Position numbers and translations under genes: made by a program. Positions 1-8,682 of a DNA stretch of 64,000 nucleotides are shown piece after piece. Position 1 is the first letter of the stretch; every line of letters begins with the position of its first letter. Below the pieces are notes generated by a model, which worked only from the letters and a program-made list of their open reading frames with translations, did not search any database and was not told where the DNA came from. The DNA is from Cupriavidus sp. MP-37 (GTDB lineage Bacteria > Pseudomonadota > Gammaproteobacteria > Burkholderiales > Burkholderiaceae): contig NZ_CP085344.1 in assembly GCF_020618415.1 (NCBI RefSeq), positions 2,441,001-2,505,000 of the forward strand, read 5' to 3'.

Positions 1-1
1 G

Positions 2-1648
2 AAAACCGCAACCCTGCGCCTGTACCAGACGCTGCATACCTGGGTCGGCCTGATGGCCGGCTGGGCCTTGTTTATCGCCTTCTTTGCCGGGGCCATCACG
101 GTCTTCCACCACGAACTGCACGTCTGGCAGTCGCCGTCGCGGCTCAAGGGCAGCGCGCCGGTCGAGGCCAGCGCCGACCCGGCCGCGGTCGACCGCTTCA
201 TGCAGAAGCTGGTCGCGCTCCACCCCGAAGCCGCGGCCAGTGCCTACGTGATCATGCCGTCGGAGGGCGAGCCCAATATCTCGGCCTACTGGCAGGACCA
301 GGCCGGCGAGTGGCAGATGACCACCGATGCGCGCCTGGCCGGCAACGCCGCGATGCAGCGCGACACCTCGCGCGACCACGTCATGGGCGAGCTGTCGGCG
401 TTCCTGAACAGCCTGCACTACTCGCTCGGCATCCCGGTCGGCGGCATCTATTTCATGGGCGCGATCTCGGTGCTGTACGGGCTGGCGCTGGTGTCCGGCG
501 TGCTGCTGCACTTGCCGCGGCTGAAAAAAGACCTGTTCGCGGTGCGTCCCGGGCGCAACCTCAAACGCTTCTGGATGGACACCCACAACGTGCTGGGACT
601 GTTCAGCCTGCCCTTCCACCTGGTCTTTGCCATCACCGGCGCGCTGTTCTGCCTGTCGCTGGTGCTGATGATGGTGTTCAACACCCTGACCTTCAACGGC
701 CGCCTGTTCGAGGCGGTGCCAACCGCCACCACCGCGGTGCCGGAAGTCGCCGCGGCGGGCCGCGCGGTGCCGACGCTGCCCACCGCCACGCTGATGCAGA
801 TCGCGCGCGAACACGGCGGCGAGCGCTTCACGCCGGAGTCGTTCCGCTTCCAGCGCTACGGCGACGCCAACGCCGTGGTCGAAGTGCGCGGCACCAGCAC
901 GCGGGCGCTCGGCAACCTGGGCTCGGTCGGCATCCACGCCGCCAGCGGCGAAGCCAACGCCGGCCAGCTGACGGCCAACCAGACCGCCGGCGCGCGCGAC
1001 AGCAACCACGGGCTCTACAGCGCGCTGTACGCGCTGCATTTCGGCACCTTCGGCGAGTTGCCGGTGCGGCTGGTCTACCTGCTGGCCGGCCTGGCCGGCG
1101 CCTTCCTGTTCTATTCGGGCAACCTGCTGTGGATCGAATCGCGGCGCAAGATGCGCCAGGCCGAGCAGCCGCGCGTGCATCGGCTGCTGGCGCAGGCCAC
1201 CGTAGGCGTATGCATCGGCTGCTGCATCGGCGTGGCATTGTGCTTCCCGGCGGCGCTGCTGTGGCCCGAGCGCGCCGTCAGCCAGACCTATTTCACCGCG
1301 TTCGGCCTGGCCTGCGCCTGGGCGCTGCTGCGCCCGCCGGTGCGCGCCGCGGTGGAGCTGCTCTATGCCGCCGCGCTGGCAGCGCTGACGGTGCCGCTGT
1401 CGAATGCGGTCCTGACCGGCGATCACCTGCTGCACAGCATTCCCAGCGGGCACTGGATCATCGCCGGCTTCGACCTGGGCGCGATCGCGCTGGCCGCGGG
1501 CTTTGTCGCCCTCGCCCGCGCCACCGCGCGCCGCGCCCGCAGCGGGCCGGCGGAGTCGGTGTGGGCCATGCCGCGGGCAGCGCGGGCGGAACAGCCGGCC
1601 AGCGCTGCCGCCGGGGCCAAGCCGATGTCCGGCACCGAGACGCGCTGA
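2..1648 (+). CDS. PepSY-associated membrane protein, 5'-partial
   Basis: The frame is already open at base 2 (KTATLRLYQTLHTWVGLMAG), so the gene begins upstream of the window. The LHTWVGL start and the later HNVLGLFSLPFHLVFAITGA segment fit the PepSY_TM family, inner-membrane proteins with helices around a periplasmic PepSY-like loop, often found near TonB-dependent siderophore receptors. I see about four family-typical helices (near the start, around residues 130-155, 180-210 and 345-370 of the visible part) and four further hydrophobic segments up to about residue 490, so the C-terminal half is longer than the minimal family. A role in iron or heme reduction or uptake is inferred from the family only. 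A strong hairpin terminator follows the stop. Confidence 0.75.
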   Translation, partial: KTATLRLYQTLHTWVGLMAGWALFIAFFAGAITVFHHELHVWQSPSRLKGSAPVEASADPAAVDRFMQKLVALHPEAAASAYVIMPSEGEPNISAYWQDQAGEWQMTTDARLAGNAAMQRDTSRDHVMGELSAFLNSLHYSLGIPVGGIYFMGAISVLYGLALVSGVLLHLPRLKKDLFAVRPGRNLKRFWMDTHNVLGLFSLPFHLVFAITGALFCLSLVLMMVFNTLTFNGRLFEAVPTATTAVPEVAAAGRAVPTLPTATLMQIAREHGGERFTPESFRFQRYGDANAVVEVRGTSTRALGNLGSVGIHAASGEANAGQLTANQTAGARDSNHGLYSALYALHFGTFGELPVRLVYLLAGLAGAFLFYSGNLLWIESRRKMRQAEQPRVHRLLAQATVGVCIGCCIGVALCFPAALLWPERAVSQTYFTAFGLACAWALLRPPVRAAVELLYAAALAALTVPLSNAVLTGDHLLHSIPSGHWIIAGFDLGAIALAAGFVALARATARRARSGPAESVWAMPRAARAEQPASAAAGAKPMSGTETR

Positions 1649-1668
1649 GGCACAGCGCCTGCACCATG

Positions 1669-1697
1669 AAAAACGGACGCCGCTGCGTCCGTTTTTT
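1669..1697 (+). terminator. Rho-independent terminator
   Basis: A perfect stem of AACGGACGC against GCGTCCGTT with the 4-base loop CGCT is followed by a run of T. It lies 20 bases after the PepSY gene stop and ends that transcript before the DUF2789 gene. Confidence 0.9.
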
Positions 1698-1750
1698 GTG
1701 GTCGTGGCTGCCCTACACTACAGAGTCCAACCACCGCGAGCCCGACCATC

Positions 1751-1990
1751 ATGGAACCGACCTTCCACCAGTTTTCCGAACTGTTCGACCAGCTCGGCCT
1801 GGCGTCCGACGAAGCCAGCATCCGCGCCTTCATCGGCAAGCACGCGCCGCTGCCCGAGACCATCGAACTGGCCGAAGCCCCGTTCTGGACGCCCGCGCAA
1901 GCCGCGCTGCTGCGCGACGAGCTGCTCGACGACGCCGACTGGGCCGAAGTCGTCGACCAGCTCAACCTGGCGCTGAGACAGCCGGCCTGA
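1751..1990 (+). CDS. DUF2789 family protein
   Basis: This is a 79-residue acidic, helical, soluble protein that begins MEPTFHQFSELFDQLGL. Its length and sequence match the DUF2789 family of small proteobacterial proteins, whose function is unknown. The pattern FHQFSELFDQLGL...IRAFI...FWTPAQAALLRDEL...DADWAEVVDQLN is typical of it. No signal peptide or membrane segment is visible. The gene stands alone between a terminator upstream and the convergent metC, only 13 bases away stop to stop. Confidence 0.75.
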   Translation: MEPTFHQFSELFDQLGLASDEASIRAFIGKHAPLPETIELAEAPFWTPAQAALLRDELLDDADWAEVVDQLNLALRQPA

Positions 1991-2003
1991 CCTCGCCGCC
2001 CGC

Positions 2004-3227
2004 CTACGCGGCCAGCGTGGCCTCGATCGCCTGGCGCAGGTCGGCGATCAGGTCGCGCGTGTCTTCCAGGCCGATATAAAGCCGCACCAGCTCGCCGGTA
2101 TCGTGCCAGCCGGCCGGCGGCCAGGTTCCCGCCGGGCGCATGCCCTGCACGTGGTACGGCACCGCGAGGCTGTGCGCGCCGCCCCACGACCAGCCGATCG
2201 CGAACAGCTGCAGGGCCTCGACGAAGGCATCGACCTGCTGGCGCGTATAGCGCTCGCGCAGCACGATGGCGAACAGCCCGCTGGCGCCGGTGAATTCGCG
2301 CCGCCAGTTGGCATGGCCAGGACAATCCGGCAGCGCGGGATGCAGCACGCGCGCCACCTCCGGCCGCTGGCGCAGCCATTCGGCCACCTCGCGCGCGGCG
2401 CGGTCATGGGCGGCCAGGCGCACCGGCAGGCTCGGCAGCGCGCGCAGCACCAGGTGGCAGTCGTCGGCGGACACGCCCCAGCCCATCAGCATGCGGGCGC
2501 GCTTGAGCCGGCCGTGCAAGGCATCGTCGCAGGTCAGCACCGCGCCCATCAGCACGTCACTGCCGCCGGACTGGTACTTGGTCAGCGCCTGCACCGAGAT
2601 GTCGATGCCCAGCTCGAACGGGCGGAAGTAGACGCCGGCCGACCAGGTATTGTCGATCGCAGTCAGCACGCCGCGCGCGCGCGCCGCGGCGACGATGGCG
2701 CCGCAGTCGGGCACCTCCATCGTCACCGAGCCCGGCGACTCCATCCAGATCAGGCGCGTGTTGGGCTGGATCAGCGCGGGCACCGCGGCGGCGTCCATGG
2801 GGTCGTAGTAGCGCACGGTCACGCCGAAGTCGCGCGCCAGCCACTCGCCGTGGTCGCGGTTGGGGCCGTAGACGTTATGCGGCACCAGCACGTCGTCGCC
2901 GCTCTTCAGCAGCGCGAAATACACCAGCGAGATCGCCGCCAGGCCCGACGGCTGCAGCAGCGTGTGGCGCGCGCCTTCGAGCAGCGCCAGGTGCTGGCAC
3001 AGCGCCTCGCTGGTCGGCGTGGCGTGCAGGCCGTAGCGCCAGTAGGTGGTGGCCCCGTCGCCATGCGCGCGCAGTTCGGCCAGGTTGCGGAACACCACGG
3101 TCGAGCCGCGGTGCGTGGCCGGGGAGAATGAGGCAAAGCCGGGGGCGATGTCCAGCTCGGGCTGGACCGCGACGGTCTGCAGGTACTGGGCGGGGGATGC
3201 GGGCTTGTCGGAGGCTGAATCGGACAC
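2004..3227 (-). CDS. metC: Cystathionine beta-lyase (PLP enzyme)
   Basis: Cys/Met-metabolism PLP-dependent lyase that would cleave cystathionine to homocysteine, pyruvate and ammonia in methionine synthesis. Family marks are the YWRYG segment, LLQPSGLAAISLVYFALLKS, the AIDNTW segment before the cofactor lysine, and the PLP-binding lysine in LTKYQSGGSD (about residue 217). The C-terminal GWSWGGAHSLA supports beta-lyase over gamma-synthase. I chose the GTG at 3227 because AAGGA sits 8 bases upstream; an in-frame GTG at 3278 would add 17 residues but has no clear ribosome site. Usual family length is about 390-400 residues and this start gives 407. It is convergent with the DUF2789 gene. Confidence 0.85.
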   Translation of the reverse strand: MSDSASDKPASPAQYLQTVAVQPELDIAPGFASFSPATHRGSTVVFRNLAELRAHGDGATTYWRYGLHATPTSEALCQHLALLEGARHTLLQPSGLAAISLVYFALLKSGDDVLVPHNVYGPNRDHGEWLARDFGVTVRYYDPMDAAAVPALIQPNTRLIWMESPGSVTMEVPDCGAIVAAARARGVLTAIDNTWSAGVYFRPFELGIDISVQALTKYQSGGSDVLMGAVLTCDDALHGRLKRARMLMGWGVSADDCHLVLRALPSLPVRLAAHDRAAREVAEWLRQRPEVARVLHPALPDCPGHANWRREFTGASGLFAIVLRERYTRQQVDAFVEALQLFAIGWSWGGAHSLAVPYHVQGMRPAGTWPPAGWHDTGELVRLYIGLEDTRDLIADLRQAIEATLAA

Positions 3228-3392
3228 GGCGGTTTCCTTGCTGGCTGCCGGCCGGCCGCCGAGCGTGGCGTGCGGCACGGTCAGGCATGAGACGCGATGA
3301 GCCTACGAGCTTACCAGCAAATGCCGCCCGCGCCACCGGGAGGCTTCCGCGCGTGGCGCCGGAAAAGGCTTAGCAGCGGCTTACCAGGGGAC

Positions 3393-4004
3393 CTACCAGC
3401 CCGAAATCGACGATTTCGGCGGCGGCGGCGCGTAGGTGACGCCGCTGTTGGGAGTCATGTCGAACGGGGGAATCACCAGCATGCCCAGCGGGCGGATAAA
3501 GAACGGCAGCACGATGGCGGGATTGAACGCGTCGGTCCAGGTGCCGCGCACGGCGCCGCTGGCGTCGATGGTGCCTTCCCAGTTGCCCGACACCCGGGTG
3601 CCGTCGTCGGACTCCTCCATCAGGAAGGCGCCGTCCTCCCACTCGCCGGCCAGCAGGCGTACCCCGGCGCCGCGGCCGCTGTACTCGCCGCGCACGCTGT
3701 CGCGCTCGTCGGGCTTGGGGCCCAGGCGCAGGCGCACCGGCTGGTCGCCGACCTTGCCGACATAGACCGGCAGCGACGCATACTCCGGCCGCGGTGCCAG
3801 CGGCCTGGCGGCACCGCTCGACAGTGTGGCGCCGCGACGGGCCTCGCCGTCGCGGATCGCCTGGTTCAGGCCCAGCGCTTCACCGCCGGCGGCGGCGCCG
3901 GTCGACAGCTCTGTGGCCGGCGCCGCCTGCGCCGCGCCCGCCAGGGCGAGCACGGCGGCGGCACCAAGGGTCGTGCAAAGTTGGGGCAGCCAGGCCACGC
4001 GCAA
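3393..4004 (-). CDS. Secreted protein of unknown function
   Basis: About 203 residues. An Ala-rich N-terminus (LGAAAVLALAGAAQAAPA) is a clear Sec signal peptide with a cleavage site near AQA-AP, so the protein is periplasmic or exported. The mature part has a beta-rich pattern (PVYVGKVGDQPVRLRLG, GVRLLAGEWEDGAFLMEE, NWEGTIDASGAVRGTWTD) that reads like repeated strand-turn-strand units, followed by a Pro-rich tail. I do not recognise the family. The likely start is the TTG at 4004: a GAGGA overlapping the bktB stop lies 5 bases before it, so it is probably translated together with bktB. A GTG at 3998 is the alternative. Confidence 0.6.
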   Translation of the reverse strand: MRVAWLPQLCTTLGAAAVLALAGAAQAAPATELSTGAAAGGEALGLNQAIRDGEARRGATLSSGAARPLAPRPEYASLPVYVGKVGDQPVRLRLGPKPDERDSVRGEYSGRGAGVRLLAGEWEDGAFLMEESDDGTRVSGNWEGTIDASGAVRGTWTDAFNPAIVLPFFIRPLGMLVIPPFDMTPNSGVTYAPPPPKSSISGW

Positions 4005-4012
4005 GGCAGTCC

Positions 4013-5197
4013 TCAGATCCGTTCGAAGATCGCGGCAATGCCCTGCCCGCCGCCGATGCACATCGTCACCAGCGCGTAGCGGCCCTGCACGCGGTTCAGT
4101 TCATGCAGCGCCTTCACCGTGATCAGCGCGCCGGTGGCGCCGATCGGGTGGCCCAGCGAAATGCCGGAGCCGTTCGGGTTGACCCTGGCCGGGTCCAGGC
4201 CGAGCGCCTTGGTCACGGCGCAGGCCTGCGCGGCAAAGGCCTCGTTGGCTTCGATCACGTCCAGGTCCGACACCTGCAGGCCGGCACGCTCCAGCGCGAT
4301 CTTCGTCGCCGGCACCGGGCCGATGCCCATGGTCTTCGGGTCGACCCCGGCATGGCCGTAGGACACCAGGCGCGCCAGCGGCTTCAGGCCGCGGCGCTCA
4401 GCCTCGGCACGCTCCATCATCACCACCGCGGCGGCGGCGTCGTTCAGGCCCGAGGCATTGCCGGCGGTGACGGTGCCGTTTTCCTTGACGAACACCGGCC
4501 TGAGCTTGGCCATGTCGTCCATGGTGGCGTCGTGGCGCACATGCTCGTCGGTGTCGAAGGTGACATCGCCCTTGCGGCCCTTGCTCACCACCGGAACGAT
4601 CTGGTCCTTGAAGTAGCCGGCCTTGATCGCGGCCGAGGCGCGGCGGTGCGACTCCAGCGCGGCCTCGTCCTGCTGCGTGCGCGAGATGTCGTATTCCTTG
4701 GCGACGTTCTCGGCGGTCACGCCCATGTGGATGCGGTGGAACGGGTCGTGCAGCGCGCCCAGCATCATGTCGACCAGGCCGGCGTCGCCCATGCGCGCAC
4801 CCCAGCGTGCCGCCGGGGCCAGGTAAGGGGCGCGGCTCATGCTTTCGGCACCGCCGCCGATGGCGACGTCGGCATCGCCCAGCAGGATGGTCTGCGCGGC
4901 GCTGACGATGGCCTGCAGGCCCGAGCCGCACAGCCGGTTGACGGTCAGCGCCGGGGCGTTGATCGACACGCCGCCGTTGACGGCGGCGACGCGGCCCAGG
5001 TACATGTCGCGCGGCTCGGTCTGGATCACGTTGCCGAACACCACATGGCCGACGTCGTCGCCCGACACCTGCGCGCGGGCCAGCGCCTCGCGCACCACCA
5101 GCGCGCCCAGCTCGGCCGGCGCCACGTCCTTCAGGCTGCCGCCAAAGGTTCCGATCGCGGTGCGGACACCGCTCACTACTACGACTTCACGCGTCAT
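4013..5197 (-). CDS. bktB: Beta-ketothiolase BktB
   Basis: Type II thiolase of 394 residues that condenses acetyl-CoA with propionyl-CoA (or acetyl-CoA) to 3-ketovaleryl-CoA (or acetoacetyl-CoA), supplying 3HV units for PHA copolymers. The sequence matches my memory of C. necator BktB almost throughout. The acylated cysteine is Cys90 in NRLCGSG, the catalytic histidine lies in GHPIGATG, and the second cysteine in CIGGGQG. I use the ATG at 5197 (MTREVVVVSG), which has GGAGA upstream; the upstream in-frame ATG at 5230 overlaps the predicted promoter. It is followed closely by the secreted unknown and is separate from the phaCAB operon. Confidence 0.95.
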   Translation of the reverse strand: MTREVVVVSGVRTAIGTFGGSLKDVAPAELGALVVREALARAQVSGDDVGHVVFGNVIQTEPRDMYLGRVAAVNGGVSINAPALTVNRLCGSGLQAIVSAAQTILLGDADVAIGGGAESMSRAPYLAPAARWGARMGDAGLVDMMLGALHDPFHRIHMGVTAENVAKEYDISRTQQDEAALESHRRASAAIKAGYFKDQIVPVVSKGRKGDVTFDTDEHVRHDATMDDMAKLRPVFVKENGTVTAGNASGLNDAAAAVVMMERAEAERRGLKPLARLVSYGHAGVDPKTMGIGPVPATKIALERAGLQVSDLDVIEANEAFAAQACAVTKALGLDPARVNPNGSGISLGHPIGATGALITVKALHELNRVQGRYALVTMCIGGGQGIAAIFERI

Positions 5198-5230
5198 GAC
5201 TGTCTCCATGTGGGTTATGTTGCACCGCAC

Positions 5231-5258
5231 AGTATAGCGGTGCCGCAGCCGAAGCGAA
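5231..5258 (-). promoter_or_regulatory. Candidate bktB promoter
   Basis: On the minus strand, TTCGCT (5253-5258) and TATACT (5231-5236) are separated by 16 bases. They lie about 35 bases upstream of the chosen bktB ATG. The -10 is good and the -35 is weak. Confidence 0.4.
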
Positions 5259-5312
5259 CGATCGTACTTTTACCTAATGGCAGCCCTTCCGGCATCGTCC
5301 GGCGAGACTAGC

Positions 5313-6692
5313 TCAGACCTCGCCCCACAGGTCGTGGCCGTCAGCGCCGGTGATGCGCACGTCGACGAACTCCCCGGCGCGATAGCGCTGCGAGGTGCGC
5401 TGCGCCGGCGCGATATACACCAGGCCGTCGATTTCCGGCGCATCCGCCGACGAGCGGCCGATGCCGCCGTCCTGGTTGACCTCGTCGACCAGCACGCGCA
5501 GGGTCTGGCCGACCTTGCGCTGCAGGCGGCGCGCCGACACGGCCTCGGCCACTTCCATGAAGCGGGCGCGGCGTTCTTCGCGCACTTCGTCGGGCAGCGC
5601 GCCCGGCAGGTCGTTGGCGGTCGCACCCTCCACCGGCGAGTACGCGAAGCAGCCGACGCGGTCCAGTTCGGCCTCGGCAATGAAATCCAGCAGCGTCTGG
5701 AATTCGGCCTCGGTCTCGCCCGGGAAGCCGGCGATAAAGGTGCTGCGGATGGTCAGTTCCGGACAGATCTCGCGCCACGCGCGGATGCGGTCCATGGTCT
5801 TTTCGGCATTGGCCGGGCGCTTCATGCGCTTGAGCACGTCCGGGTGGGCATGCTGCAGCGGAACGTCCAGGTACGGCAGCACGTGGCCGTTGTTCATCAG
5901 CGGGATGATCTCGTCGACGTGCGGGTACGGGTAGACATAGTGCAGGCGCACCCAGGCACCGTACTGCGCCGCCAGCTCGCCCAGCGCCGCGACCAGCTCG
6001 GTCATGCGGGTCTTGAGCGGGCGGCCGTTCCAGAAGCCGGTGCGGTACTTGACATCGACGCCGTAGGCGCTGGTGTCCTGCGAGATCACCAGCAGTTCCT
6101 TGACCCCGGCCTTGAACAGGTTCTCGGCCTCCAGCATGACTTCGGCCACCGGGCGCGAGACCAGGTCGCCGCGCATCGACGGGATGATGCAGAACGAGCA
6201 GCGGTGATTGCAGCCCTCGGAGATCTTCAGGTAAGCGTAGTGCTTGGGGGTCAGCTTGATGCCGGCGGCCGGCACCAGGTCGGTAAACGGATCATGCGGC
6301 TTGGGCAGGTGCGTGTGCACCGCCTGCATCACCTCGCCCAGCGCATGCGGACCGGTCACGGCCAGCACCTTGGGATGCACCGACGACACGATGTCATGGC
6401 CCGCCGCGTCCTTCTTCGCGCCCAGGCAGCCGGTGACGATGACCTTGCCGTTCTCGGTCAGCGCTTCGCCGATCGCGTCCAGGCTTTCCTGCACGGCTTC
6501 GTCGATAAAGCCGCAGGTATTGACCACGACCAGGTCGGCGCCGTCATAGGTGCCGCTGATGGCATAGCCCTCGGCGCGCAGCTGCGTGATGATCTGCTCG
6601 GAGTCGACCAGCGCCTTCGGACAGCCAAGGGAAACGAAGCCCACACGCGGACTTTGGTCTTTCTGGTTCGTTGCTTCTGAGGGGTTTTTCAC
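5313..6692 (-). CDS. rimO: Ribosomal protein S12 methylthiotransferase
   Basis: Radical-SAM methylthiotransferase of 459 residues that converts a conserved aspartate of ribosomal protein uS12 to 3-methylthio-aspartate. The N-terminal MTTase domain starts at [17 protein letters not shown], with further cluster cysteines in NTCGFID and GCLGAKK. The radical-SAM motif is CNHRCSFC (around residue 170). A C-terminal TRAM domain holds [22 protein letters not shown] and the [10 protein letters not shown] segment favour RimO over MiaB. The start is the ATG at 6692, followed by a short polar leader. Confidence 0.93.
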   Translation of the reverse strand: MKNPSEATNQKDQSPRVGFVSLGCPKALVDSEQIITQLRAEGYAISGTYDGADLVVVNTCGFIDEAVQESLDAIGEALTENGKVIVTGCLGAKKDAAGHDIVSSVHPKVLAVTGPHALGEVMQAVHTHLPKPHDPFTDLVPAAGIKLTPKHYAYLKISEGCNHRCSFCIIPSMRGDLVSRPVAEVMLEAENLFKAGVKELLVISQDTSAYGVDVKYRTGFWNGRPLKTRMTELVAALGELAAQYGAWVRLHYVYPYPHVDEIIPLMNNGHVLPYLDVPLQHAHPDVLKRMKRPANAEKTMDRIRAWREICPELTIRSTFIAGFPGETEAEFQTLLDFIAEAELDRVGCFAYSPVEGATANDLPGALPDEVREERRARFMEVAEAVSARRLQRKVGQTLRVLVDEVNQDGGIGRSSADAPEIDGLVYIAPAQRTSQRYRAGEFVDVRITGADGHDLWGEV

Positions 6693-6846
6693 AATGGAAT
6701 CCGAATGTGGGGCAAGCCGCGGCCAGTTCGTTCCCTATGGGAACGATGGCGCCAGGCGAACAGCGAATCGCGCATTTTACCCGTTTGCGGGAATTTGCCG
6801 GCGGCTGACTCACGACATCCGCAAAGGCTCGCACGTAACGTTTACG

Positions 6847-7815
6847 TCACGCCGGTATGAGCGCCGCGCCAGGTTGCTGCCGCAGCACCTGCTCGATCTC
6901 CCGCGAGTCCTGCATGCGCCGGATTGCCGCATGCAGCTCACCCGCCTGCGGCCAGGTCCGCTTGAGGTAGCTGAGCCACAGCTTCACGCGCCCATGCTCG
7001 TGGCACGAGGCGATGCGGGCATGCAGCTTGTCCAGGTACGCCGCGAGCTGGCCCAGCACCAGCGGCCATTCATGCTCCGATGGCGTGCCGGGCATCTCGC
7101 CGCGGATGCGCAGCGCGAGAAACGGGTCCGACACGGCGCCGCGGCCGATCATGACGTCGTCGCAACCGCTGACCTCGCGGCAGCGCGCCCAGTCCGCGAC
7201 GGTCCAGACTTCGCCATTCGCAATCACGGGGATGTCGACGGCCGCCGCAATGCGCGCGATCCAGTCCCAGTGGGCCGGCGGCCGGTAGCCGTGGTCACGC
7301 GTGCGGGCATGCACCACCAGCGAGGCTGCGCCGCCTTCGGCCAGTGCGGTGGCGCAATCGATGGCCAGCGCGGTATCCGAGACCCCCAGCCGCATCTTGG
7401 CGGTCACGGGAATCTGTACCGGCACCGCGGCGCGCACGGACGCAACGATCCGGTTCAGCAGCGCCGGATTGGTCAGCAGCATCGCACCGCCGCCATGGCG
7501 GTTGACGACCTTGGCCGGGCAGCCGAAGTTCAGGTCGATGCCATGCGGCGACAAGGTCGCGGCATAGGCGGCATTGCGCGCCAGCCACTCGGGATCGCTG
7601 CCCAGCAGCTGGATCACCATCGGCGTGCCGCTGCGGGTGTAGCCGCCGGACAGGATCTCGGGCGTGTCGCGCTCATAGACCCGCGCCGGCAGCAGCGACC
7701 CCGTCACCCGCACGAACTCCGACACGCAGCCGTCGTAGCCGCCGGTCTCGGTCAGCACATCGCGCAGCACATAGTCGGCAAGCCCTTCCATCGGGGCCAG
7801 GAACAGCCGGCTCAT
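6847..7815 (-). CDS. dusC: tRNA-dihydrouridine(16) synthase DusC
   Basis: FMN-dependent reductase of 322 residues that makes dihydrouridine in tRNA, by subfamily at position 16. The start MSRLFLAPMEGLADYVLRDV is the standard Dus N-terminus. The catalytic cysteine is Cys99 in NFGCPAK, and the FMN/tRNA-binding features VTAKMRLG, HARTRDHGY, IANGEVW and MIGRGA follow in order. ARTRDHGYRPPAHWDWI is typical of DusC rather than DusA or DusB. I chose the ATG at 7815 because the frame upstream lacks family sequence. It is divergent from the toxin-antitoxin pair. Confidence 0.88.
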   Translation of the reverse strand: MSRLFLAPMEGLADYVLRDVLTETGGYDGCVSEFVRVTGSLLPARVYERDTPEILSGGYTRSGTPMVIQLLGSDPEWLARNAAYAATLSPHGIDLNFGCPAKVVNRHGGGAMLLTNPALLNRIVASVRAAVPVQIPVTAKMRLGVSDTALAIDCATALAEGGAASLVVHARTRDHGYRPPAHWDWIARIAAAVDIPVIANGEVWTVADWARCREVSGCDDVMIGRGAVSDPFLALRIRGEMPGTPSEHEWPLVLGQLAAYLDKLHARIASCHEHGRVKLWLSYLKRTWPQAGELHAAIRRMQDSREIEQVLRQQPGAALIPA

Positions 7816-8010
7816 GGCAAGCACCGCGCCGCGGGCACCGGCGCCGGACAGGAGGATTGGAGAACGAAGGACATGGGACGGCGCAAATAAGGCGAGTCCC
7901 AAACTGAGCCGCCGCTGAAGGATGCGATACAGAGGCCCCGGATGGGGCCAAGCGCGCATTCTACCTGCTTTGGGATTCGGCGGTTTTCAGGAATCAGTGA
8001 TATCCGGGTT

Positions 8011-8026
8011 GTAGCCTACAGGCTAC
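8011..8026. promoter_or_regulatory. Palindromic operator of the toxin-antitoxin pair
   Basis: GTAGCCT-AC-AGGCTAC is a perfect 7-2-7 inverted repeat located 8 bases before the toxin start codon. Toxin-antitoxin operons of this type are normally repressed by the antitoxin or the complex binding such a palindrome, so this is the probable autoregulatory operator. The binding itself is inferred. Confidence 0.65.
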
Positions 8027-8034
8027 GGTGTGGT

Positions 8035-8325
8035 ATGCTCAGCATCCGCACCACCCAAACGTTTGACCGCTGGTACGCCGCCTTGCGCGACAGCGCTGCC
8101 AGGATTCGCATTCAGGTCCGGATCGACCGCATGCTGAACGGAAATCCGGGCGACGTGAAAGCCCTTGGCGGTGGCATCTGTGAAATGCGGGTGGACCATG
8201 GTCCCGGCTACCGCATCTATTTTCAGCGATGCGGCGAAGTTCTTGTCATTCTCCTCTGCGGAGGCGACAAGTCGACCCAGCACGCTGATATCGGCCGGGG
8301 CACGCCACATGGCGGCGAACCTTGA
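8035..8325 (+). CDS. RelE/HigB-like toxin (HI1419 type)
   Basis: A 96-residue basic protein of the RelE/ParE superfamily, in the upstream-killer family typified by HI1419 (phage Gp49-like). Typical features are FDRWYAALRDSAARIRIQVRIDRM, the central LGGGICEMRVDHGPGYRIYF core, and VILLCGGDKSTQ near the C-terminus. Members are usually mRNA interferases acting at the ribosome. It is the first gene of a two-gene operon with its antitoxin 13 bases downstream, the toxin-first order characteristic of this family. I chose the ATG at 8035 because the family begins with a short strand just before TFDRWYAAL. Confidence 0.85.
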   Translation: MLSIRTTQTFDRWYAALRDSAARIRIQVRIDRMLNGNPGDVKALGGGICEMRVDHGPGYRIYFQRCGEVLVILLCGGDKSTQHADIGRGTPHGGEP

Positions 8326-8338
8326 CCTGGAGTGAGCC

Positions 8339-8629
8339 ATGAAAGAACCAACCCGCCCTTGGGACTCGGCCGCACAACTGCGCAACGAAACGGAAATCGC
8401 CGCCTACCTGGACACCTGCCTCGCCGAAGCCGGTGACGACGATCGTTTCATTGCCTACGCGCTCGGCGTGGTCGCGCGCGCCCGCGGCATGACGCGGCTG
8501 GCCCGCGAAACCGGCCTGTCGCGCGAAAGCCTTTACCGTTCGCTGTCCGGCGAAGGCAATCCGGAGTTCGGGACCATCTGGAAGGTGATGCGGGCGCTGG
8601 GAATTCGCCTGCATGCGAGCGTCGGCTGA
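8339..8629 (+). CDS. HI1420-type antitoxin with HTH
   Basis: A 96-residue protein with a helix-turn-helix in its C-terminal half (GMTRLARETGLSRESLYRSL, then GEGNPEFGTIWKVMRALGI). This is the downstream-antidote family typified by HI1420. An N-terminal stretch (DSAAQLRNETEIAAYLDTCL) probably wraps the toxin. It would neutralise the toxin and, through its HTH, repress the operon at the 8011-8026 palindrome. GGAG lies just before the ATG. Confidence 0.85.
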   Translation: MKEPTRPWDSAAQLRNETEIAAYLDTCLAEAGDDDRFIAYALGVVARARGMTRLARETGLSRESLYRSLSGEGNPEFGTIWKVMRALGIRLHASVG

Positions 8630-8682
8630 GCGCCGGCCGGGAACTGATGCGCGGCGGGCGCACGGCTCGCCGCGGCTTGTTG

